From the NCBI GenBank assembly GCA_002299245.1, contig DBOI01000060.1, forward strand, positions 1-12,504: a stretch of 12,504 bases of DNA. The letters are read 5' to 3'. The stretch comes from Hydrogenovibrio sp. UBA650. GTDB lineage: Bacteria > Pseudomonadota > Gammaproteobacteria > Thiomicrospirales > Thiomicrospiraceae. Position numbers and translations under genes: made by a program. Under the pieces are notes generated by a model that did not search any database, was not told where the DNA came from, and was given only the letters and a program-made list of their open reading frames with translations. Shown here piece after piece: positions 7,077 to 12,504 of this stretch. How positions within the stretch are numbered: the stretch's first letter is position 1; each line of letters opens with the position of its first letter.

Positions 7077-7691
7077 CTAATCTTCTAGTAAGCTTTGAAT
7101 GAGACGTTTGTGATCGGTGACTTGCCTGTTTTGGGTTAATCGGTGAGCACAGAATATGCTTTTAAGTTGTTGTAGAGCTATGTCGAAGTTGTTGTTAATA
7201 ACAATATAATCAAACTCGTTATAGTGTGACATTTCACTTGAGGCTTCTTGCATTCGTTTTGCAATGACTTCTTCGCTATCCGTGCCACGACCCGTTAAGC
7301 GGCGAAGAAGTTCTTCACGAGAAGGAGGGAGTATAAAAATAGATGTTGCTTCAGGAATTTTTTTTCTGACTTGTTGTGCTCCCTGCCAGTCAATTTCTAG
7401 AATGACATCCTTTCCAGCTTTTAACTGATTATCAACACTGGTTTTAGAGGTACCGTAATAGTTTTCAAAGACCTTAGCGTGTTCAAGGAAATCGTCTTCA
7501 TTAATTTTGGCCTCAAAGGCCTCCAGGCTTAAAAAATGGTAATTAACTCCATTTTCTTCTCCCGGACGCATGTCACGTGTTGTACTCGATATGGAGACAA
7601 CAATTCGGTCATCTTCAGTAATTAGCTTGCCAACCAACGATGTTTTTCCTGCACCAGATGGCGCTGAAATTATATAAAGCGATCCTTTCAT
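7077..7691 (-). CDS. gmk: Guanylate kinase
   Basis: 204 aa from the ATG at 7691, close to the usual 205-207. An upstream in-frame extension of 15 codons exists but is unlike the family, while GGAG 8 nt before this ATG is a good ribosome binding site. The enzyme phosphorylates GMP/dGMP to GDP/dGDP with ATP. The P-loop is SAPSGAGKTSLV (9-20). GMP binding residues lie in SSTTRDMRPGEENGVNYHF (35-53) and VFENYYGTSK (74-83). ILEIDWQGAQQVRK (97-110) is the Walker B-like region and RRLTGRGTDSEEVIAKR (130-146) is the lid. GDP supply feeds (p)ppGpp synthesis by the downstream spoT, which fits the cluster. Confidence 0.96.
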   Translation of the reverse strand: MKGSLYIISAPSGAGKTSLVGKLITEDDRIVVSISSTTRDMRPGEENGVNYHFLSLEAFEAKINEDDFLEHAKVFENYYGTSKTSVDNQLKAGKDVILEIDWQGAQQVRKKIPEATSIFILPPSREELLRRLTGRGTDSEEVIAKRMQEASSEMSHYNEFDYIVINNNFDIALQQLKSIFCAHRLTQNRQVTDHKRLIQSLLED

Positions 7692-7734
7692 CAGTAGGTC
7701 TCCATTGTTTTGTTTGTAATCAGCATATTTTAAC

Positions 7735-7762
7735 AAACAATTGTTTATCTATTAGATAAACA
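7735..7762. promoter_or_regulatory. Overlapping palindromes in the gmk/aroK divergent region
   Basis: AAACAATTGTTT (7735-7746) is a perfect 12-bp palindrome. It overlaps TGTTTATCT (7742-7750), which pairs perfectly with AGATAAACA (7754-7762) across a 3-nt centre. Neither is followed by a T-run, so termination is unlikely. The block sits next to TAAAAT (7727-7732, minus strand), a possible gmk -10, and about 65 nt before the aroK -10. It could be an operator; the cognate regulator is unknown. Confidence 0.45.
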
Positions 7763-7824
7763 CAGCTAGCCACTCAAAGGCTATTTTGCGGTTAAATTCA
7801 ACCAATCAGGCTGATCATTCGCTT

Positions 7825-7830
7825 TATAAT
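7825..7830 (+). promoter_or_regulatory. aroK -10 element, possibly for a leaderless mRNA
   Basis: A perfect TATAAT ends 6 nt before the aroK ATG (7837), so a start at the usual distance would fall on or beside the A of the ATG. No Shine-Dalgarno run lies between them and no good -35 hexamer is visible. The promoter assignment rests on the hexamer and its position only. Confidence 0.4.
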
Positions 7831-7836
7831 GTGCCA

Positions 7837-8361
7837 ATGCATAAAGAAAGTATTTTTTTAATCGGTCCCATGGGGGCTGGAAAGTCTACGGTAGGTAAAC
7901 TTTTAGCCGAAAAACTAAACTATCAATTTTTGGATAGTGACCATGAAATAGAGAACAGGACTGGTGCCACTATTCCGATGATTTTTGACATTGAAGGAGA
8001 GCCGGGGTTCAGAAAGCGTGAAGCGGCGATGATTGATGATCTGAGCCAGAGAACCGAAATTGTGCTTGCTACTGGTGGTGGAGTCGTCGAGACGGATTCT
8101 AATCGTCAACATTTGAGGTCGCGAGGTGTTGTTATCTATTTAAGATCTTCGGTAGACGCTTTGATTAATCGAACCAAAAACGATCGTAATCGTCCACTGT
8201 TGCAGACAGACAACCCTGCTCAGGTCTTACGTGAATTGATGGAAAAGCGTGAGCCTTGGTATCTGGAGATGGCCGATCTGGTAATAGAGACTCAGCAGAC
8301 ATCTGTTCATAAGGTGGTTAGAAGAATTCTTGATAAATTAGAAGCCGACGGAATTATTTGA
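7837..8361 (+). CDS. aroK: Shikimate kinase
   Basis: 174 aa from the ATG at 7837. In-frame TTG (7786) and GTG (7831) codons lie upstream, but MHKESIFLIGPMGAGKS lines up with the normal family N-terminus and residue spacing. It phosphorylates shikimate at the 3-OH with ATP in chorismate biosynthesis. Walker A is GPMGAGKST (10-18). LDSDHEIE (32-39) holds the shikimate-binding Asp residues. PGFRKRE (56-62) carries the shikimate Arg, ATGGGVV (78-84) is the Walker B/shikimate loop, and DRNRPLL (116-122) is the lid Arg region. No ribosome binding site is evident. aroB follows after 9 nt, the classic aroK-aroB operon. Confidence 0.95.
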   Translation: MHKESIFLIGPMGAGKSTVGKLLAEKLNYQFLDSDHEIENRTGATIPMIFDIEGEPGFRKREAAMIDDLSQRTEIVLATGGGVVETDSNRQHLRSRGVVIYLRSSVDALINRTKNDRNRPLLQTDNPAQVLRELMEKREPWYLEMADLVIETQQTSVHKVVRRILDKLEADGII

Positions 8362-8370
8362 GGTGAGAAA

Positions 8371-9453
8371 GTGAAAACACTAGAGGTTGATTTAGGCGAG
8401 AGAAGTTACCCAATCTTTATTGGTCAAGGGCTAATGGGAAATGCTGAGTTGGTTAAGCCTTATGTCAAGGGTCAGCAGGTATTGATCGTGACTAATACAA
8501 CGGTGGCTCCTCTCTATTTGAAGGCCTGTGAAAAGTCCTTTTCTAGCTTTAATGTAAAGTCGGTGATACTACCGGATGGTGAAGAGTATAAAAATCTAGA
8601 AACCCTGAATAAGGTTTTTGATGAATTGATTGGTCAGCGATTTGATCGTAGTTGCACACTGGTAGCTCTGGGCGGTGGCGTAATTGGTGATATGACTGGT
8701 TTTGCTGCAGCGGCTTTTCAACGTGGAGTTAATTTTATTCAAATGCCAACAACTTTGTTGGCGCAAGTTGATTCGTCTGTTGGCGGCAAGACTGGCGTGA
8801 ATCATCCAATGGGTAAAAATATGATTGGTGCATTTCACCAGCCAGAATGTGTGGTGATTGATACTGATAGCCTTAACACGCTCGAAGACCGTCAACTTTC
8901 TGCAGGCCTTGCAGAAGTTATTAAATATGGTTTGATTGTTGATAAACCTTTTTTCGAATGGCTGGAAATACATCTTGAAGAGTTATTGGCTCGTGACCCT
9001 GTGGCTCTGTCAGAAGCGATCGAACGTTCTTGTCATAATAAAGCCGTGATTGTTGCCAAGGATGAAAAAGAGGCTGGCCTAAGAGCTTTGTTCAATCTTG
9101 GCCATACTTTCGGACACGCTATTGAGGCTGGTATGGGTTATGGTAATTGGCTGCATGGTGAAGGAGTCAGTGCTGGAACTATGCAGGCGGTGTTTATGTC
9201 CAAACTAATGGGAGGCTTAACAGATGAAGATCAAGCCCGTATTACAGCTATTTTTGACAGGGCAAGATTACCTGTTAAACCTCCTTCTGTCGAAGATATG
9301 AGTAATGAAAAATATCTAAATCTAATGGCTGGAGATAAAAAGGTTCAAGCGGGAACCATCCGTCTGGTGTTGTTGCAGGCAATTGGACAAGCCTATGTAA
9401 CTGGTGAATATCCTCGAGAATTACTAGAAAAAACCTTGACTGAATATCGTTAG
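8371..9453 (+). CDS. aroB: 3-dehydroquinate synthase
   Basis: 360 aa, standard length. It converts DAHP to 3-dehydroquinate with NAD+ and a divalent metal (step 2 of the shikimate pathway). ALGGGVIGDMTGFAA (99-113) is the NAD-binding Gly-rich loop. MPTTLLAQVDSSVGGKTGVN (125-144) is the family signature. Metal ligands are Glu182 (AEVIKYG), His245 (NLGHTFGHA) and His262 (LHGEGV). The start codon is GTG, preceded by a good GAGGTGAG ribosome binding site that overlaps the end of aroK, which suggests coupled translation. No clear terminator follows. Confidence 0.96.
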   Translation: MKTLEVDLGERSYPIFIGQGLMGNAELVKPYVKGQQVLIVTNTTVAPLYLKACEKSFSSFNVKSVILPDGEEYKNLETLNKVFDELIGQRFDRSCTLVALGGGVIGDMTGFAAAAFQRGVNFIQMPTTLLAQVDSSVGGKTGVNHPMGKNMIGAFHQPECVVIDTDSLNTLEDRQLSAGLAEVIKYGLIVDKPFFEWLEIHLEELLARDPVALSEAIERSCHNKAVIVAKDEKEAGLRALFNLGHTFGHAIEAGMGYGNWLHGEGVSAGTMQAVFMSKLMGGLTDEDQARITAIFDRARLPVKPPSVEDMSNEKYLNLMAGDKKVQAGTIRLVLLQAIGQAYVTGEYPRELLEKTLTEYR

Positions 9454-9543
9454 GCACTCTTTTTATAGGTATTAATACTTGCTTGTTTTGCTGGTTTTAT
9501 GTAGCCTCTTGGTTTACTTTGGCTAAGCGAAAAGGGATTAATA

Positions 9544-10428
9544 ATGGTTGCAGAAAATTTCAAAAATGTACTTGGCGCGACCTTCAATAAAAGAGATGGC
9601 GTTGAGCTGATTAAAATTGAAAATAAATACTCTTCGGCCATTATTACAACGCTTGGAGGTTCTGTCCTTAGCTATACTCCAAAACATCAGCAGGACTTGC
9701 TATGGGTAAGTAAGTCAGCAGTTTACGATGGTTCGAAACCAATTCGAGGAGGTATTCCTGTTTGCTGGCCTTGGTTCGGCAAAGCTGACGAACAGGGGTT
9801 ACCCGCACACGGTTTTGTTCGCAACATGATCTGGCAGCTTGAAAAGATTGAGCAGTACGATAATGGCGCCACAGGAGTGACTTTAGTTTGCGAATCCGAT
9901 TCAGAAACTAAGAAAATCTGGCCTTATGAGTTCAAGCTATCATTGAATGTTCAAGTAGGAATCTATTTAACATTGAACTTAACTACTCAGAACCTTAATG
10001 ATCAAGACATTGAAATTACTGAAGCGTTACACACTTACTTTAGCGTTGATGACCCGAGGGGAGTTGTTGTTCAAGGTCTTGAGGGCTCCATTCATATTGA
10101 TAAACTTGAAGATTCCGCTCCTGAAATTCAGCGTGAAACGGTAGAAGTTTATCCCGCAAAAGACTCGGTTTATCTGGATCAAGCAGGAAAAGCGTTGATT
10201 GAAGATAAAGGCAATAACCGCCGAATGGTTATTGAGAAACGTAACTCGCGTTCATCAGTGGTTTGGAATCCCGGACCTGAAATAGTTAAAGGTTTTACCG
10301 ATATAGATGATGATGCATGGTTGGATTTTGTCTGTGTAGAAACCGGCAATGTTCTCGATGATGTGGTGACTGTTGCGGCAAATTCCGAACATACTTTAAG
10401 TGTGCAGTATTTAATTCTTGCTGGCTGA
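9544..10428 (+). CDS. D-hexose-6-phosphate mutarotase (YeaD-like)
   Basis: 294 aa, usual length for the family. It belongs to the aldose 1-epimerase-like beta-sandwich fold and probably interconverts alpha and beta anomers of glucose-6-phosphate in the cytosol. Visible hallmarks are RGGIPVCWPWFG (68-79), LPAHGFVRN (86-94) with a conserved His89, EALHTYFSV (160-168) with the likely catalytic His163, VVWNPG (239-244) and DFVCVETGNV (261-270) with the likely catalytic Glu266. AAAAGGGA about 8 nt before the ATG is a good ribosome binding site. It lies 90 nt after aroB on the same strand; no terminator separates them, so co-transcription is possible. Substrate choice within hexose phosphates cannot be read from sequence. 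Confidence 0.88.
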   Translation: MVAENFKNVLGATFNKRDGVELIKIENKYSSAIITTLGGSVLSYTPKHQQDLLWVSKSAVYDGSKPIRGGIPVCWPWFGKADEQGLPAHGFVRNMIWQLEKIEQYDNGATGVTLVCESDSETKKIWPYEFKLSLNVQVGIYLTLNLTTQNLNDQDIEITEALHTYFSVDDPRGVVVQGLEGSIHIDKLEDSAPEIQRETVEVYPAKDSVYLDQAGKALIEDKGNNRRMVIEKRNSRSSVVWNPGPEIVKGFTDIDDDAWLDFVCVETGNVLDDVVTVAANSEHTLSVQYLILAG

Positions 10429-10437
10429 ACTAACTTG

Positions 10438-11175
10438 TTAGGATTCTTGTTGCTGTAGTTGCGGTTTCTTTAATTGTTTATTGTGGTGGCGTTTGTAGTA
10501 TCTTCTGAGCCACACCAGCCCAACAATGAAAGTCAGGATTCCGGTAAAACCTAAACTAATAACCGGTGATACCTGGTAGAAAAGAATCCCAATGACCCCG
10601 CCAACCACATAAAAGATAAGAAGCACTATCAATAGTGGTGTTTGCCAGTTAAATTCCTTTCCTGTCCTATATTTTCTGGCCAAATGTACCCCTAGATCAG
10701 TGGCATTACCTGTCATGTGAGTCGTTCTTAATTGCATGCCTTTGTAGCTTGCAACTAGTGCATTTTGGAGTCCACATGCGATTGCAGCAAGGGTTACCGT
10801 GAAGAATGAATGCAGTGGATTTAGCAGGCCTGCTACCATTATCAAAATACCATTGAGAGTTAAGCCATAGGCGTAGTTTGGTGTTTCTCGATAGTTTTTA
10901 TCGCCAATCAAAACCCCTGATATAAAAGCGCCGAAAATAAAACCAACAAGAACGGCAATCGAAACAAAGATAAAACCGGCATCGATTTCAAAAAGACCGG
11001 TACTCAGATGTGAACCAACACCGGACATCTGGCTGACTGGAATGGCATATTCGAGTAAAACTGCACTGTTAATGTAGCCTGCAATTGCCGACATGATCGC
11101 GCCAATATAATACATACGGCGAATTTCGCTGCGGCTAAATTCTTCGGGGTTTTCGGCTTTTGGGTAGTACGACAT
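10438..11175 (-). CDS. DUF1275 (YoaK-like) integral membrane protein
   Basis: 245 aa with about six hydrophobic segments (roughly 22-44, 66-90, 103-118, 122-143, 180-200, 204-223). The DUF1275 pattern is clear: AIAGYINSAVL followed by QMSGVGSHL, and a second, internally related LQNALVASYKG and HMTGNATDLG. The C-terminus is basic and Gln-rich (YYKRHHNKQLKKPQLQQQ), probably cytoplasmic. The function of the family is not established; a transport role is sometimes suggested. The start lies 8 nt after the stop of the CPXCG gene with no obvious Shine-Dalgarno, so translation may be coupled to it. The 3' end converges on the mutarotase gene with only 9 nt between stop codons. Confidence 0.88.
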   Translation of the reverse strand: MSYYPKAENPEEFSRSEIRRMYYIGAIMSAIAGYINSAVLLEYAIPVSQMSGVGSHLSTGLFEIDAGFIFVSIAVLVGFIFGAFISGVLIGDKNYRETPNYAYGLTLNGILIMVAGLLNPLHSFFTVTLAAIACGLQNALVASYKGMQLRTTHMTGNATDLGVHLARKYRTGKEFNWQTPLLIVLLIFYVVGGVIGILFYQVSPVISLGFTGILTFIVGLVWLRRYYKRHHNKQLKKPQLQQQES

Positions 11176-11183
11176 TGGTGTTT

Positions 11184-11372
11184 TTATATTTCGTTTTCGT
11201 GCAAGGCTTCAATCTCCGGATCACCTTTACCATCTAGATGAATGCGAAAATGAATTGGTCGACAGCAGACCTGGCAGTCTTCAATATAGTCTTGCTCTGC
11301 TTCCGCCGGATCAATCAATATTTCAATCTGTTCCCAGCAGTAAGGGCATTGTATCTCTTTTTCTAACCACAT
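11184..11372 (-). CDS. CPXCG motif-containing cysteine-rich protein
   Basis: 62 aa, matching the small Cys-rich CPXCG family (PF14255). Cysteines at 9 and 12 (IQCPYC) and at 33, 36 and 37 (EDCQVCCRPI) form two Cys-x2-Cys knuckles, probably a zinc ribbon. The usual Gly after the first CPxC is Trp here (CPYCWE). DPAEAEQDYIEDCQVCCRPI is the family's most conserved stretch. Function unknown. CAGG about 9-10 nt before the ATG is a modest ribosome binding site. It is the first gene of a two-gene unit with the DUF1275 protein, and its start is only 50 nt from the divergent tRNA-Arg. Confidence 0.9.
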   Translation of the reverse strand: MWLEKEIQCPYCWEQIEILIDPAEAEQDYIEDCQVCCRPIHFRIHLDGKGDPEIEALHENEI

Positions 11373-11422
11373 AGAATTAAACCTGTGATAACTTAACCTT
11401 TTTTAAATTTCCAACCCTTTCC

Positions 11423-11498
11423 GCGGCCATAGTTAAACTGGATATAACGGCCCCCTCCTAAGGGGCAATTCGGGGTTCGAGTCCTCGTGGCTGCGCCA
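11423..11498 (+). tRNA. tRNA-Arg (anticodon CCU)
   Basis: 76 nt with encoded CCA. The acceptor stem GCGGCCA pairs with TGGCTGC (one G-U). The D stem is GTTA/TAAC. The anticodon stem GCCCC/GGGGC holds the loop CTCCTAA with CCT at 11457-11459. The T arm is CGGGG-TTCGAGT-CCTCG (one G-U), the discriminator is G and the CCA ends at 11498. It decodes the rare AGG codon. tRNA genes of this type are frequent integrase targets, but no duplicated 3' end is visible in this window. Confidence 0.95.
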
Positions 11499-11517
11499 AT
11501 TCCTGACACCAAGGTTG

Positions 11518-11541
11518 AAGGCTTAATTATAGGTAGCCTTT
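11518..11541 (+). terminator. Possible terminator after tRNA-Arg
   Basis: AAGGCT (11518-11523) pairs with AGCCTT (11535-11540) across an 11-nt loop. It is followed by only a short TATT, so the U-tract is poor. Its position 20 nt after the tRNA supports a termination role, but the hairpin is weak. Confidence 0.4.
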
Positions 11542-11701
11542 ATTCTGAATATACAGTCATATCTTTTCTGTGTCAGCCATAATTTAGTTTTCGTTAAGGG
11601 TTGCTGCCCAAATCAAGCATTTTGGTATTGAACTATTGCAGTGATTTTATGATTGCTGCTTAAATGATTTTCAAAGCTTAATTATTACAGTTTTAGAAAT
11701 G

Positions 11702-11735
11702 AAAAAGCCCCGTTTAATTGCTTAAACAGGGCTTT
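11702..11735 (-). terminator. Intrinsic terminator of the tRNA-Phe/tRNA-Leu unit
   Basis: AAAGCCC-c-GTTTAA (11704-11717) pairs with TTAAAC-a-GGGCTTT (11722-11735), a 13-bp stem with one mismatch and a TTGC loop. On the minus strand the stem runs into TTTTTC. It lies 6 nt after the 3' end of tRNA-Leu. The stem could act in both directions, but the better T-run is leftward. Confidence 0.9.
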
Positions 11736-11741
11736 ATAATA

Positions 11742-11825
<84 letters not shown>

Positions 11826-11830
11826 ATATG

Positions 11831-11906
11831 TGGTGGTCGCACCTGGAATCGAACCAGGGACACAAGGATTTTCAATCCTTTGCTCTACCAACTGAGCTAT
11901 GCGACC
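11831..11906 (-). tRNA. tRNA-Phe (anticodon GAA)
   Basis: 76 nt with encoded CCA. The acceptor stem GGTCGCA pairs with TGCGACC, with discriminator A. The D arm is AGCTCAGTTGGTAGAGC. The anticodon stem AAGGA/TCCTT holds the loop TTGAAAA with GAA at 11873-11871. The T arm is CCTGGTTCGATTCCAGG. It is the first gene of the leftward tRNA unit. Confidence 0.97.
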
Positions 11907-11923
11907 AAATTAGAATGGAGCGT

Positions 11924-11952
11924 ATTATAGTGAGGGGCTTGCGGGGTGTCAA
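11924..11952 (-). promoter_or_regulatory. Perfect-consensus sigma70 promoter of the tRNA unit
   Basis: TTGACA (11952-11947), a 17-nt spacer and TATAAT (11929-11924) match consensus at all positions on the minus strand. The discriminator after the -10 is GC-rich (ACGCTCC), the pattern associated with stringent (ppGpp) repression of stable-RNA promoters. AT-rich sequence including the inverted repeat TTAACA-TAT-TGTTAA (11960-11974) lies directly upstream of the -35, where an UP element would be. Confidence 0.92.
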
Positions 11953-11974
11953 ACACTATTTAACATATTGTTAA

Positions 11975-12385
11975 GATTTCTTTTTGTGCTCAAACCGTAC
12001 CATTCTGTGCCTATAAAATCTCATGTAAAGATATTTAGACATAAACACTAAATTCTAATCCTGTTTGTCGACGAAGATGGCATTTGCAGTGTATTTAAAT
12101 AGCTTACAGCGTTTGTTAAAAACTTCTATACCTGCTCGTTTGCTTTTTTATACAAAAGATCCATCTATTGAGTGAATTGCCACCAAAGTTCTACATGATT
12201 GATAGCCTCATTTCGTGATGATTCTAATTAGTAGTATAGCCATTACCTTGCCTTTTCATTAACAAACTCATTTACTCTAGCGAGCTCTTATTTTCGGCAT
12301 GATTTGTGGATATTTATCTTTACAAGCTGTTTTTGTAAGCAAAAAATCTCCAGTCTTTGTATGTATTCACTCGTATTTAAATATT
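11975..12385. other. 411-nt stretch with no recognisable gene
   Basis: AT-rich sequence between the tRNA promoter and the insertion-sequence end. I see no substantial open reading frame with a ribosome binding site, no tRNA-like fold and no strong terminator. A small inverted repeat (TTACAA at 12320-12325 with TTGTAA at 12333-12338) has no adjacent T-run. It may be decayed sequence. Confidence 0.6.
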
Positions 12386-12504
12386 GGGGCTGTCCTAGAT
12401 AACTAGTTCAGATGCTTTCTAACCCATTGTCTTAGCTGCAATAACTGAGATGATGGGTGACTGTTGTTATGGCTCCACTCACACTCCTTCAAGAATACGT
12501 GAAA
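12386..12504. mobile_element. One end of an insertion sequence, cut by the window edge
   Basis: The sequence changes at GGGGCTGTCCTAGATAACTA (12386-12405), which has the form of an IS terminal inverted repeat. A transposase-like reading frame ends inside it, reading leftward with its stop 17 nt from the tip, the usual layout of the 3' end of an IS. The other end, and hence the inverted repeat partner and target duplication, lie outside the window. IS1595-type is the likely family. Confidence 0.65.
12403..12504 (-). CDS. Transposase, C-terminal part (probably IS1595 family)
   Basis: 33 codons plus the TAG stop, open to the window edge. The residues include HVFLKECEWSHNN and end QLLQLRQWVRKHLN. 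The FLKECEW-x-NN pattern and the basic QLxQWV ending resemble the C-terminus of IS1595/ISXO2-like DDE transposases, from memory of the family. The catalytic residues would lie outside the window. Whether the gene is intact beyond 12504 is unknown. Confidence 0.6.
   Translation of the reverse strand, partial: FHVFLKECEWSHNNSHPSSQLLQLRQWVRKHLN

Noticed and set aside
8596..8973. 125-codon frame on the minus strand inside aroB
   Set aside because: Antisense to conserved aroB coding sequence (including the NAD-binding and signature motifs), with no recognisable protein features.
11423..11498. tRNA-Arg as an attachment site of an integrated element
   Set aside because: No integrase gene and no second copy of the tRNA 3' end was seen in the window.
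12305..12314. TGTGGATAT, resembling a DnaA box
   Set aside because: A single imperfect match in AT-rich DNA, with no cluster, origin genes or partner boxes nearby.
12320..12338. TTACAA/TTGTAA inverted repeat as a terminator
   Set aside because: Only 6 AT-rich base pairs and no T-run on the correct side for either strand.

Overview
The window looks like chromosomal DNA from a Gram-negative gammaproteobacterium of moderate to low GC content. It encodes a Kdo transferase for lipid A, a lipoprotein with a classical lipobox, and the gmk / rpoZ-spoT-ridA and aroK-aroB clusters typical of that class. The protein sequences suggest a marine oceanospirillalean or Kangiella-like lineage, but this is an impression from reading and no search was run.

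Layout. 1-2100: a beta-propeller lipoprotein on the plus strand, ending in a strong bidirectional terminator shared with a convergent DUF2325 gene. 2636-2938: an intergenic region that is the most interesting part of the window. On the minus strand it holds a Fur-box-like operator inside a sigma70-type promoter, then a perfect 12-bp stem-loop at the predicted transcript start, a CU-rich anti-Shine-Dalgarno stretch, and an intrinsic terminator. The predicted transcript is about 120 nt, the arrangement of an iron-regulated small RNA of RyhB/PrrF type, although no known family is recognised. 2939-7691 (minus strand): gmk-waaA and rpoZ-spoT-ridA, covering GMP phosphorylation, Kdo addition to lipid A, the omega subunit, (p)ppGpp metabolism and enamine/imine detoxification. 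7692-7836: the divergent gmk/aroK control region, with nested palindromes and an aroK -10 element so close to the ATG that the mRNA may be leaderless. 7837-10428 (plus strand): aroK-aroB (shikimate pathway) and a hexose-6-phosphate mutarotase. 10438-11372 (minus strand): a DUF1275/YoaK membrane protein and a small CPXCG cysteine-rich protein.

11423-11952: three tRNA genes. tRNA-Arg(CCU) is on the plus strand. A tRNA-Phe(GAA)-tRNA-Leu(UAG) pair is on the minus strand, driven by a perfect-consensus TTGACA-17-TATAAT promoter and closed by a strong terminator. 11975-12385 has no recognisable gene. From 12386 the window enters the end of an insertion sequence: a GGGGCTGTCC terminal sequence followed by the C-terminal 33 codons of a transposase, probably IS1595-type, which runs off the right edge.

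Functionally this is mostly housekeeping DNA. The spoT/rpoZ operon and the tRNA promoter share a theme, because ppGpp typically represses stable-RNA promoters with GC-rich discriminators. The candidate novel system is the Fur-box/small-RNA/DUF2325 locus at about 2140-2860.
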